Below are positions 34,960-46,836 of a DNA stretch of 64,000 nucleotides, one piece after another. The notes under the pieces were generated by a model. The model made no database searches. It was not told the origin of the DNA and saw only the letters and a program-made list of their open reading frames with translations. The stretch's first letter is position 1; every line of letters begins with the position of its first letter. This DNA is from Microthyrium microscopicum. Lineage: Eukaryota; Ascomycota; Dothideomycetes; Microthyriales; Microthyriaceae. The position numbers were made by a program, and so were the translations under genes. The DNA is taken from NCBI GenBank assembly GCA_010405405.1, contig MU004234.1, positions 230,993 to 294,992 of the forward strand. Direction: 5' to 3'.

Positions 34960-36040
34960 CATCCCTATTCCAACGACATCACGTCTAATGTCTTCGAGAG
35001 ACACGCATTGTACTCTGCATGACTATTCAACGCCTCCTTTATGCCCTCTCGCATCGCTTCGTTTCGTAAACATCGGCGGCGTTTTTTCTATTCTCGTTCC
35101 AAACCTCTTGATACCATTCTCTTTCTCGGCGGCTTCAGCACCAGGCCTGGCGTTTTCCTGCAGGAAGCATCACGTTGCATTCTCTTTTACTGGCTCTCAA
35201 AAAAGACTTCTTCTTGCTTTCCTTTCATTCACCGCGGCATAGCATGCGTATGGTGTCTTTTCTTCTTACTACTCGGTCGAATTGCTTTTATGCTAGGTGT
35301 TTTTTGTAGTGCATATTTGGCGTGGCTACTGGATAAGGGGGTTTTCTCTTGTTGGATGGTTATTGTTTGTATACCTTTGAACGTGTACATCAACACTGGC
35401 ATGGTGCAACTCGGAGTTGTTTGTTCTAGGTTTTGTTGCTGATGGCGTTGTATGGCATAGCTGTGGATGGGTGTCTGGTGAATCTGGACGACCATGGCGG
35501 GTGTATTCTAGATACGGTGGGGGAGTAATTGATCGATTTATTCATTCATGGTTTTGGTTGTTGTGTGAGGAATCTTGAGTTCATTGCTGTTGACTTGTGC
35601 TCAAGGACCATAAAGGTTAGGAACGTCTTGCTTCTCAAAGGCATTTGCTCCTACCATTGACATTAGATCCAAGACCATGAACCAGCTCATTGAAATCTAG
35701 TAACGAAAGAATATATCTCAGATCAACTGCACAACCAGATCATGTCAGTTGAAAATGTTCAGAGGATATCTTGATCTCAGCCTTGCGATAGTGCACAGAC
35801 TCTCCTTTTCGGCCAATCACAGCTCAGTAAGCTTTCAACACCATCTTCCATCCACGACATTGCATGCGCCGGACATACTCACCACCCACCCTCCTGCTAT
35901 CCTTTCCAAAGCTTCCTCCGTCTCACGGAGATACGATGTTGGCAAGCTGCCACCTCTACCCGTGGAAGAGGAAGGCCATCGTCTCCACCTAGACGCCTCG
36001 CTGCACGCATCCGCCCGCAGCACAGCTTTGACAGCCCACC
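34960..36040. other. Intergenic
   Basis: The T-rich first half is DBF4 3' flank; its long open frames (for example 35041-35442) read Phe/Leu/Cys-rich nonsense. The right end is the PAN2 promoter and leader. Confidence 0.6.
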
Positions 36041-39000
36041 ATGGACGCCGACTGGGATGAAGTACGTTGTCTCTCCCTCTCCATACATCCACCTTTCCCT
36101 ACCATATTCTACACTCAAACCAGACGATGTATATCTGCTAACGACCCCAAAGCTCCGCGTGATCCCCCACCACGGCCCCCTCCCCTCCGCCCTGCCCACG
36201 CCCATCTCCACAATCGCCTTTGATACCTCGCAAGAGCTTCTCTGGATCGGCAGCACGTACGGCCGCGTGCAAAGCTTCTATGGCCCAGAGCTACAGAAAT
36301 ATACGAGCTATATAGCGCATGCTGGGGAGGCGGTGCGCCAGATTGTGTTCCATGAGAAGGGGGTGATCAGTATAAGTGCGCGCCATGTACATATGGCGGC
36401 GCGGAATGGGCCGAGTGTGTGGCATATTAGTGTGCCGGAGTTTGTGGATTTGTATTGCATGAGTTGGATTAGCAAGTCGGGGGGAGAACTGTTGGTTGCG
36501 GGAAGTCAAGAGAGTATGAGTAGGGTTGATGTTGAGAAGGGGGTTGTTGTTGATACGGTGAGTACAGTTGTGGTATAAGGGTGGGATGTGGGCTGACGAT
36601 GCTGTTTGGGTAGATTCCGGCGGAGGAGAAGTACAAGATCATGAGACGTGGGAACCTCTATATTTGCGCTGCGGACTTCTATGGACGGATACATATCATC
36701 GACCCTACGTCTCTGAAAGTCGTGCGCGTCTGGCAGGCACATCTTGGGGTTATCAACGATATGGACGCGCGGGCTGACTTTCTGGTAACATGTGGCCTCT
36801 CACAGCGCCAACAACATGGTCTCATGCCAGATCCACTCGCCAATGTCTTCGACCTCAAGTCTCTAGCACCGTTACCCCCAATTCCTTTCCAGCCGGGCGC
36901 AGCATTCGTGCGGATGCATCCAAAGATGTCGACGACGAGCATTGTAGCTAGCCAGACGGGTCAGTTGCAGGTAGTTGACATTATGAACCCGCATACCGTT
37001 AGTCTCAAGCAGGCACATATTTACGACAACAACTATCTTATTGGACTGGAACTGGCTCCGACGGGAGAGGCTCTGGCGTTGGCGAGCTCCATGTGTCAAG
37101 TGCACCTTTGGGGCAGTCCGTCGAAGCTTAAATTCGCAGAGTACAGTAATCCGACGTTACTACCGGATCACATACAGCAAGGTCCAGCTGTGGATTGGTC
37201 TGAAGAAACGTAGGTTTACGCGTCGTGCTATCGACCATTACTAACATGTATAGTCCCTTGAATACCATCGGCATGCCATATTACCGCGAAAATTTATTAT
37301 CCTCTTGGCCGAATCAAGTACACGAAGCCGGCCGACTACCACCTAAAATAGATCCTCAGATAACAGCTACCATGAAACGTGGTGAGATTGGTTTCTACGC
37401 GATATCCCCGCCACACAAACGACCAAACCAGGTGGAATATACCCGAATTGAAGCACAGAATGCGAATTCCATTGCTCCACCAAAGTTCCTCAGTGAAAAG
37501 GCTCGCGAGGCAATGCATGTTCAGGAAGGCGATCGAGGCTTTACTGATGCCCTTAGCGAACTTCAACTCGATGCTAGCAAGCGTGATGTGCCACATGTAT
37601 ACCGAAACGTTGAGATCAAGTACTCTAAGTTTGGAGTTGACGATTTTGACTTTGAGTAAGGAAACCATCTTTCGAAGCATGTTGATCGCTAACGGATGGA
37701 TAGATTCTATAACAAAACGCCCTATTCTGGCTTGGAAACCCATATCGCTAATTCATACGCGAACCCTCTTCTTCAGCTATATAGATTCACGCCTGTTCTT
37801 CGGAATCTGGCTTTGTACCATACATCTACATCATGTCTTGCCACTGATTGTATGCTATGCGAACTCGGATTTCTCATCGACATGCTTGAAAAAGCCGCTG
37901 GGCAAAACTGCCAGGCGACCAACTTTTTGAAAACATTCAGTGGTCTTTCCGCTGCAGAATCGTTACATTTACTGGAAGAGCATTCACATAATGGAGCGTT
38001 GACTGCTATGATACAGGGTGTGAATCGGCTACTTTTGGATAAGTATATTGCCGATTTTGCGCTTATATCTCCAGAGAATACATATCTCGATCAGGTTTGT
38101 TATACCCGCCACCATGTGTGATGATAGCTAATCTTCTAGGCTATTGGTACCAAAGTCGTCACGACTATTCGTTGTGCGCACTGTAACCATAGGCAGATGA
38201 AATCCGATGACCTGAGGTCTCATAATCTAGCTTATCCAAACAAGGTATGCTCACAGTACACTTTTGCAATTAGCAATGTGCTAACGGGAAGTAGTCCTTG
38301 CTTAGAACGCGAGGAATGCGCAGGATAACCTTTTCAGAGGTTCTGAAAGCCAGCGTGGAGAGACAGGATCAAATGCGCGGCTGGTGTCCTTCTTGTCATA
38401 GGTATCAACAATTACATACCACCAGGGAGATTCAGCGTGTACCGGCTGTACTTATGTTACATGCCGCGATCCATTCTCCGGAAGCAACGCAGATATGGTC
38501 AACTCCGAATTGGCTTCCAAATGAAATTGGCATCATAGTAGAGCAAGGCCAGTTCTTTTGTTATCAAGGAGAGGACTTGAAGCTCCATCAACAGAGGGGA
38601 GTGTACAACATTCAGGTATACGAACTGCTTGGAGTGGTATCGGAAGTTAGTAGTGGGCACAATGAGAAGCCTCATCTGGTCTCAGTTATCAATGGTATGT
38701 TCTTGTTGACCTTTACTGTAAAGCGATGTTAACATCAACAGCCTCGCCATCGTCAATTGACACTGAAAGCGAAAACGACTGGTATCTCTTCAACGACTTC
38801 CTTGTCCAGCCCACCACAATCGACGACGCCCTCCGCTTCGACCCAACCTGGAAACTCCCCTCCGTCATGACCTACCAACTCAAATCCGCCGGCCACCTAA
38901 TCGACAACTCCTGGAAAGAAACCATGGACACAACCCTTCTCTACTCCGCTCCATCCTCCGCCACCACCGAAAACCCACACAACCTGACCCTCCTCTCACC

Positions 39001-39817
39001 CACAACCGAAGCACCAACCCCCGGCACCCACGTCGGCATCGACGCAGAATTCGTATCCCTCCAATCCGAAGAAATCGAAATAAAAGCCGACGGCACCCGC
39101 GAAACCGTCCGCCCCTCCCGTCTCGGCCTCGCCCGCGTCTCTGTCCTCCGCGGAAACACCACCGACCCACTAATAGACACGCCCTTCATCGACGACTACA
39201 TCGCCACCACCGAACCAGTAATCGACTACCTAACCGCCTTCTCCGGCATAAAGCCCGGCGACTTGGCACCCGCGACATCCACACACGCACTCATATCCCT
39301 CAAAGCTGCCTACAAGAAACTCTGGTTGCTGCTCAATGCTGGCGTTATCTTCGTTGGGCATGGCTTGTTGAAGGATTTCCGTACTATCAATATGCATGTG
39401 CCGCGCGCGCAGGTAATTGATACCGTTGACCTGTGGTTCATACGCGCCCGGTCGCGAAAACTCAATCTACGGTTCTTGGCTTGGCTGCTGCTTAGAGAGG
39501 ACATTCAATCCGGTGATGCGCATGATTCTGTTGAAGATGCGCGTTCAGCGTTGCGGCTGTGGCGCAAGTATGTGGATGTGCAGAGCCAGGGGCGCACGGA
39601 GGAGACGTTGGAGTGGGTCTATAAGCGCGGGCGAGAAGTTGGATTTCGTGCGCCGAGTGCTATGGCAGCTATGGGGCCGGCGGTGGTGGTGGATGCGGCG
39701 AGTGGGAGGGCGACGCCGGAGCAGATGGGTGATGGGGAGGAGAATTTGATGGAAACGCCGGTGAAGAAGGCGGTTTTTGGGGCGGAGAGGGTTGGGTTTG
39801 GAAGTCCATTGAGATAA
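36041..39817 (+). CDS. pan2: PAN2, catalytic subunit of the Pan2-Pan3 poly(A) deadenylase, 1131 aa
   Basis: Eight exons: 36041-36061, 36153-36557, 36614-37209, 37254-37655, 37704-38094, 38140-38244, 38295-38694 and 38742-39817, all in phase. Exon 1 encodes only MDADWDE; the first intron (91 nt) uses the AG after a CTAAC branch site at 36138-36142, because the earlier AG at 36123 breaks the frame. The N-terminal third is the WD40 propeller; the middle is the inactive ubiquitin-protease-like domain with zinc-type Cys pairs (IRCAHCNHRQM, GWCPSCHRY). The C-terminal DEDD exonuclease has GIDAEFVSL, HGLLKDFRTINM and HDSVEDARSALRLW. It shortens mRNA poly(A) tails in the cytoplasm with PAN3. Part of the last exon (about 38760-39300) is unusually C-rich at third positions. 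Confidence 0.95.
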
Positions 39818-40074
39818 GAGTAGAAGGTTGGTTTGGATAGATAAGGATGGGGTAGAGTAATGTAGTAATTGAACGTTGTATTGCTGACTCAATATTAGCT
39901 TTGCTGCTGTGATGGTTGTGCAATATCTGTGGAAACTGAGAGACGTTCTTATATGAAGACACACTTGATATCTGCATTCACACTAAATCCTACATATGAA
40001 AGTCACACACCCCGTAAAGACAGGCTAAATGGGTATATCAGACACACAATTACACACAAATCTCCATCTGAATC

Positions 40075-43000
40075 TCAATTTCCATCGTCCTCGTCGAAAT
40101 CCGCCGATCTCCCAATCTGCCCTTTTTCCAAATCCCGCAACTTGGTCTTCAACAGCAACACATCTGGCTCCTCTCCACCTTCTTCACCTTCCAATCCCTC
40201 ACCAACCAACACGCCCGCCTGACTTTTCCTCTTCAACGCCTGCCCAAGTCTCAACGCCTTGCCTTCTTCCGCAATCTGCGCCCTCGCAGCAAGACTAACA
40301 TCACTCGCATGTCTAGAGCTCTTCGCCAAAGAGCGTCTATGCGATGACAATCCATGTGAATGACCAGGTGGAGAACCATGTGGTGAATGGCCGTCTGAGT
40401 CACTGTCCGAAGGCATACTAGTGTCCGTCTTCGTAAGGCTTGAGGACAGGAGTGTACTATTATCATGTTCATCAGACGGCGAAACGGAATGGCTCGATAT
40501 CGCATCCGCGCCAGAAACTGCGGCAGTCGTGGGATGGCTGATGGAGTCTGATGGGAGCGGGCATGGATGACCTGGAACGCGGCATTCGGGATATTCGTCT
40601 TCGAAGCGGTTGATTATGCCGCGGAGGGTGTTGTCTAGGAAGAGAAGACGGCCTGAGATACGCATGTTAGTGATGAGAAGGGGGATAGACGGAGAAGGGA
40701 GCTTACGGAATGCCATGTCGTCGCCAGTCTTGCTTTCGCGGACGAGGGATGGTTCAAGACGAGTGCGGATTTTACGTGCACTTTCAAGTAAGTTCTTGCT
40801 CATTGCCATGGCTTTTTCTTGGATTGCAGGTTTGTTGAGAGGTGTGACTGCGCCAGAGGTAGGTAAGCTGGCAGAGCCGCGACAGAATTCGGCGAGACAG
40901 TAGTTGAGGGCTTTGACGACACCGGTGCCGCCGACGATGTAGTCGTTATCTGGCGTGGGTTTATCGTCATCAGCGGGGAGACTTTGTCCGTCGTAGTTGC
41001 CAACGAGGTGGAGAAGGACTTCGGGTACTTCAACCTCTTTCGCGTGGTGGGCAGAGAGAGCCGACTCAACCTTGGTCATGGTCGAAGATTCGTAGGAAGA
41101 ACTTGGTGAGCCGCTGGATTCCGAAGCGCTGTCTGAAGATGCAGTGTCCATGAATGCTGACCATTTCTCCATGTTGCGTAGGGAGTAGGCGACTACTTGC
41201 TTTGCGAGTGCTTTCACAATTTCAGAGTTCTCTGCTGTTGGGACATCGACATCGATGGATATTATCGAATCGGAAACCCGGACTGCGGCCATCAATGAGG
41301 CATAAAGTGCAACAGCTTCTTCTTGCGCATCTTCGGTGGTTGCGGAAGCCAACGCCGAAAGTTTCGGATTGCCCAAGATGCTCAGATGAGCCAACTGTGG
41401 GCATTCAGCTAGAATATCAGCCAAAGCAATAGCCTGATTAGGAGCCATGTCCACGCCATTGAGATGAATGCGCCTTATGTCCTTGAGCAGTGGAAAGTAT
41501 TTTCGGAACAGACCAAGAGCACTGGGACTACTAGTGAACAGTTCTGGATTGTGCGAAAGGTCTAAAAAGCGTAGATTCTGGACGTTGAGTAGGCCTGGAA
41601 ACATCATTTTCAAAGAAGCCGGGTCCAAGCCGCAATCCGCAAGTGAAAGGGCCCAGAAATTGTTGTTGTTATTGAAAGCCTCCCCAAGAATATCCAGATG
41701 ATCGCGAAGATCGTTGCTGCCGAGATCAAGTCCTTCACATACTCCGGAGCGGATGTAATGGGAGAGATACTCCATGGCGTCCAGGCCAATGTTGTTTCCA
41801 GCAAGACCAAGTCGTTTCATTCCACTGACCGTGACAGCGTCTACTATTTTGCGAATATGATGTGTTGTCAGGCCACACTCGCTCATGACCAGTTCTTCAA
41901 ACGTGCTACCTCCCAGTCTTTCCGATATCGATTTGGCAAAGACCTCAGCGGGATCAACTTGTGGTTTGGCTGGATCGCTAGTGTTGATAGGAGCTCGAGG
42001 AAACTCGTTCATGGAGACATCCAGTGACTTGAGAGACTGGCACATGTAGATGAATAAACTAACATGCTTCCAACCCTCCTTGGTCATCTTTGGGTTATTC
42101 CTCATACTCAGCTTCTCTACCACTCCACTACGCTGTTGATATTTTTCGCCCTTGACCCTGTGCCGATGCGCAAAGTCCGGAGTCATAGCCGCGAGCAATC
42201 CAGCAAGTATCACCCTGATGCCTTCATCGTTGAGATCCGAGTCCTCGAGAATAAGCTTCTTGACAGGGACAATCGCCAACCAATCGCTCAGCGTCACCAT
42301 ATCCGCAAGCTGCAGTCTTGAGCCTGTTAGATTCAAGTTGAGCACTACACCCGGCTCATTGATCGGACAATTCGCCGACGCAGCAAGCTGATCCGTGATC
42401 CTCTTTAGAACCGGCGTCTCTCGTAGCTGGCAACACCTGCGATATATTCTTAAAGGATCTGTCGTCGGCCGATCTAGTGGCCTCGCAGCAGCGTCTGCAT
42501 CCTGTCCAGCCGCCAGATTCGTGCGACTAATGACCATGGGAATACTTCCACTTTCTTCTGCCTTTCTGCGTTTTTGCTCCTTGCGTTCTTTCCGCTCTTC
42601 TTCTGACCGCTTCTTCTTCTCCTTTTTCCTCGTCATTTCTTTCTTTGGCTTCTCGTCCGATGGCTTTTCTTCTGATGGCGGCGTGTCTTCCACGGGCGTT
42701 ATCGGGTTTTCAGGCACAGGTGCTTCGTCCTTCACCACTTGCTCTCCATCAACAACTTTATTTTTGAGCGCTTGACCTTCCGCGGCCTCCTTCTTCTTGC
42801 GATCCTTGTCTTTATCTGCCTTAGTTTTGCCATCATCTTCGTCTTTATAATGTGGTCCACCGGCAATTTCTACATCGACGCAAAAAGCCACGCGCCGTAG
42901 TTTATTCGAGTCGAATTCTGGTAATAAGCAGCGCGTCCGGTTCGGATCAATATTCATGATTCGCCTCGGAGCCATGCCGCGCTTTTCACCCGCCGTCTTG

Positions 43001-43742
43001 GCTCCTGGACCCAGCTGACTGCTCGACGACAATCGTCGCAGCGCATTGCTAAAGAAGCTACTCCCTCCTGACTTGGGCGGTTGCGGCACATATGGTTTAT
43101 CCACGCTACTAACAGCTTCAGTATGTGATGGAGTATTTGACAATGGACGAGTAAGGTTTGGCGATGAGTTTGTCTGCGCAATGTGACCATTGGCATTGAC
43201 CGTGGATGGTTGAGGCTGAGGAGAGGCAGCAGGTGAAGAAGAAAGTTTCGAGCTCAGTGAAGAGATCCACGAGGAGCTACGCCGTGGGAGGTTCTTGTCA
43301 TTGACATTGTGAGAGGTACTGTTGCCCATCTTCTCTTTACTGCTTCGGCGCAACAGTCCGGCACCAGGGCGTTTGTGGATGGGAGGGGTAGCCGGAGGAG
43401 TCGCGACCGGTTCAGTAGGACGAGGTTCTTCGGGTGGAGGATTCGATGCCTTCTTTGAGAGAGGATTTGAAGGAGATGAGTCGTTGGTAGCAGCGGTGAT
43501 GGTGGTGGAGGTGGGTGACTTGGAGGCATTTTGTGGTTTTGAGTCGTCGTTGGATTTATGATGGATTAGATAGGTCTGGTGTATGGTTCGGTCTATAATA
43601 TGTCAATACTAGCGTTTAAACAAACGATAGAACTAGTGTAAAACAAAGTGCGGAGAAACATGTGGTATAGAACGGACGGAACCCTACCTTTTGGTTGTGA
43701 AGACTGGATCCAGCTCACGTCAACGCCGTGTATATCTTCCAT
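40075..43742 (-). CDS. MHP1-like cell-wall/microtubule-associated protein with leucine-rich repeats, 1172 aa
   Basis: Exon 1 43742-43688 encodes MEDIHGVDVSWIQSSQPK; exon 2 is 43592-40707 and exon 3 is 40652-40075. The 54-nt last intron is a multiple of three and contains no stop, so unspliced reading also stays open, but GTAAGC, CACTAAC and CTCAG mark it clearly. The N-terminal 300 residues are Ser/Pro-rich then highly charged, with a Lys/Glu helix near 42580-42650. The middle holds ribonuclease-inhibitor-like leucine-rich repeats (KKLILEDSDLNDEGIRVIL, KRLGLAGNNIGLDAMEYL, LRFLDLSHNP). The C-terminal part is Ser/His-rich and ends with a short charged helix. The start and overall plan fit fungal proteins annotated as MHP1 or cell wall biogenesis proteins; direct function is not established here. 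It converges with PAN2, 257 bp apart. Confidence 0.8.
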
Positions 43743-44323
43743 GACTGAATTTGAGTATTGAGATGATTTATGGTGGCTTGACCGAGATCAAAGCATTATG
43801 CTAATCGAGATTTAGAAATAGGTAACAGGACTGAGCGTGTACGCCTGTCGAATGGAGTATGTTCAGCTGGACCTGTGAGGAATGGTCGAGAAAGAGTCTG
43901 GTGAGGAAATGGAAATGTGAAACGACCAAGAAGCGGGACAATCAGTGTACAAGGATAGGAATGAGTTTAAGGGCAGAAATGGCAGGGCTGCCACTTTGAG
44001 ATCAGAATAGTGAAGGCAAGAAGTCTTGTGGTCTTGGTGGTGGTGCTTGGAAAGATGTTGAGTGAGATAAGGTAAGCCGTGTCATGCGTCAGCAGATGTC
44101 AGTTGTTGTATGATCTTCCAACCGCTACTATTCAGACCCTGGAACCACCACTAATCCAACTACCTGTACAATCCATACAAAATGCGCGACACTTTACCAA
44201 ATATAGAGTGAATTCAAGATGACGTTAGCTGTGCTGCGATATACAGTAGCGGCTCAGTAGTCCCTTTTTCATACATTTCTTCCGGAAACTACCAAATATT
44301 CCCATATTAACATCACAGCCACG
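43743..44323. other. Intergenic upstream of the MHP1-like gene
   Basis: Promoter and probable leader of the minus-strand gene; no further gene seen. Confidence 0.5.
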
Positions 44324-44617
44324 TCAAAGAATACCAACAATCATTTGATTATATCTCCCTCCCTTTTCCCTTTCTTCCCCAGCTTTCGGTCGAGGATCAA
44401 GCAGTTCCTCGGCCAAAAGCGGGGTGCCATGATCCTCGTCTCTTCTCGCCAACTTGATTCGTTGGTGGTTCGCGAACACCCACAGGCACGCGTCTGTTTT
44501 TGGCCACTCAATCTCTAAAAGACTCGCACGATTATGTTTCTGGCCCGTTGCATTCTTTTTGCCGCTCGCGTACTCGATATCACAAGTTCCAACCACTGAG
44601 GAATAGTCCCATGACAT
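44324..44617 (-). CDS. Unrecognised 97-aa open frame, possible gene fragment
   Basis: The frame starts MSWDYSSVVGTCDIEYASG, has balanced composition and ends in a charged stretch and IVGIL. The reading stays open and protein-like upstream of this ATG to about 44691 (SDIWGSDAFLCNPGAFR), with a CACAG acceptor-like site near 44677, so it may be the last exon of a gene whose 5' part is lost or unrecognised. The upstream space is only 170 bp before the divergent kinase gene. I do not recognise the family; a truncated relic is as likely as a live gene. Confidence 0.35.
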   Translation of the reverse strand: MSWDYSSVVGTCDIEYASGKKNATGQKHNRASLLEIEWPKTDACLWVFANHQRIKLARRDEDHGTPLLAEELLDPRPKAGEEREKGGRYNQMIVGIL

Positions 44618-44865
44618 CCGGAACGCTCCCGGATTGCACAGAAAGGCATCAGAGCCCCATATATCACTGCTGTCTGTGACCCGACTTATTCCTTAACGTT
44701 ACCAGCATCCTCGTTGGAAGTTTTTTATATTACTATGACATGTCAAACCTGTCAGTCAGACAACTCCCGGCGCGCTGTAAGCAAGCTTTGATGGTCCGGA
44801 AAAGAGTACCCAGTCCGGTTCGGTAACCATCCGCATCCGCCCACGTTCAACTTCACTAGTACACC

Positions 44866-46347
44866 ATGTCTCTTCAAGACGCGAACGATTATGGCGATTT
44901 CATAGACTCTGACGACGACGAACGAGCCCCAGAATTTTGCGAAATAGAAGAGAGCGCCGAACCTATCCAACAGTACAAGAAGGGCACATTTTACCCTGTT
45001 TATATCGGGGAAGTGCTCCATGGTAATTACCATGTAATCCACAAACTTGGTCGCGGAGGCTTTTCGTCTGTATGGATGGCCCACGACATTGCAAACCATA
45101 GGGATGTTGCTTTAAAAATCATCGTTTCTGGGAATTCGGGAGATCATGAGTATAACATACATCAGCAAATCATTCGAGATGTGAAAGATACTTCGTCCCT
45201 TCTTCTATGTCTAAATGTTTTTCATCTGGAGGGATATCAATGTAGACGTCATACAGTCCTTGTGCTTCCTGTGCAAGGTCCAAGTTTCCAGATGTGTTTG
45301 TACAAGAGGCCAATAGCTGCTCGTATGTCAGCTGCATGGCAGCTTCTTAGGACATTAAAGAAGCTACACGATGCCAAAATTGTACATGGAGGTAGGTTAG
45401 GCTTACAATTTACTAAGATTCCTTGCTCAAAGAAAGAATCTGCAGATCTGAACAACGGGAGTGTTCTATGGGGTACCCGTAGCTTTCATTTCATTTGCAC
45501 GTTTAATTAAGCCTATTTGGGATTTCAAATTTGGGCTTACTAATATCTTTCACCAATGATAAGTAGAGGTTTAAATCTCACGTGTGAACAAAAGGGGCAT
45601 TTTCCATATATAATATGGTGAAAGATATTAGTAAGCCAGAATTCGAAATCCCAAATAGGCTTAATTAAACGTGCAAATGAAACGAAAGCTACGGCAACAC
45701 CCCTTGATGACCGTAAACTCAATGTCAAGCACCAATATCTCGGTCGACCTCAAAAGATAATGCTTCCAAACACAATCTGGAAGAGAGCTGACCTAGTCCT
45801 CCCAATTGCCGAGACCATCTCTGAGAATCTACTACAAGACACCATCTATCTAGCAGATTTCGGCCTATCATTCAAAACTGACCAGCCAGTACCAGATATA
45901 AAAGGCTTTCCACCTGGACTGTATCGAGCCCCAGAGCTGTGGCATGGTATCAAGTGCGACTATGCTCGTGATATATGGAGCTACATGTTCATTTTCACCC
46001 ACCTCTATTTAGGAGTTCGTCCTTGGTTGGGCAACGGCAGCAGCACGGTGCTTGCTAACATGGTCAAGATTCTAGGCCCATTACCGCAACAAAGGATGGG
46101 CCACTATGAGCATCCTCCATCGGGCGATGTTTCGTGGTACTGTCAAAGCAGAGTTCCTGATCTTCGTTTAGAGGCGCTTGATGCAAAGATTCAGCGACTT
46201 CGACCTGAAGTCAGTGAGATAGAGCGGTCCCATTTTCTATCTGTGATTGCTAAAGGGTTTTGTTATTTACCCGAGAATCGCATAACTGCTGGCGAGCTTT
46301 TAGACGACGAGTCGTTCAGAGCTCTTATGGAACATTATCAACTCTGA
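44866..46347 (+). CDS. SRPK-like protein kinase interrupted by a foldback element, 403 aa if the element is spliced out
   Basis: Exon 1 44866-45391; intron 45392-45445; exon 2 45446-45472; exon 3 45689-46347. Kinase motifs run in order: glycine loop LGRGGFSSVW, the Lys in VALKII, VHGDLNNGSVLW (Gly where HRD has Arg), DFG in LADFGLSF, RAPELWHG, and DIWSYMFIF. Between exons 2 and 3 sits a 218-bp inverted-repeat element with stop codons. A GT at 45473 and an AG at 45688 bracket 216 nt, and splicing them keeps the frame (…VLW-ATATPLDD…). Without that splice the protein ends before DFG and the gene is dead. Removing the element plus one flanking C instead restores LWGTTPLDD, the text expected for the family. 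Whether this is a live gene or a new pseudogene needs transcript data. Confidence 0.7.
45477..45694. mobile_element. Foldback MITE-like element inserted in the kinase gene
   Basis: Two arms, 45478-45555 and 45616-45693, are inverted copies matching at 74 of 78 positions; a 60-nt AT-rich centre separates them and encodes nothing. Both ends read CCGTAGCTTTC inward from 45477 and 45694. Deleting 45477-45694 plus one C restores the kinase reading frame and motif, which is direct evidence of insertion. No clear longer target-site duplication is seen. Confidence 0.85.
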
Positions 46348-46836
46348 GCTTCACTCTTCCTTTGTTTGCGATAGTCGTAGGAGCATTCAAGTTCACGTCT
46401 AAATTGGAAACTCTAAAAGAGTCCAGATCTTCAGATCTTAGGTCCAGTCACTTGTAGAATATAAAGGTACTAGTAGGTAGAGGGGCTAGTGATATATCAT
46501 AACACAGCTAACGTCATCCGGAATTCATTCTGAATTCGATAAAGTACAGCATTTTCAATGATTAGAAATTACTGGCTCGCTCGGGTGTGTCCGGGTCCGC
46601 AACATGAACTTTCTGCGATGCACATCGTCACGATCACTCCATCAAATATTTCTCCTAACATTATCACTAATCACATCAGAAGCACACAACACAAACCACC
46701 AGTAATCAGAAGAAAGACTTTGATTGCCCAGTGACACCTTTTTGCCTCAACTCCAGAGCCCGTAGAACTCTGTGACTAGAACTAACAAACCCAAAGCATT
46801 CAATCATGACCTAGCCAGGTCCCCCTACAAGCACAC
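46348..46836. other. Intergenic between convergent genes
   Basis: 3' flanks of the kinase gene and the L5 gene; no other signal. Confidence 0.6.

Noticed and set aside
35041-35442. 133-codon Phe/Cys/Leu-rich frame that looks like a membrane protein
   Set aside because: T-rich DBF4 3' flank; composition explains the hydrophobicity and there is no start context or family match.
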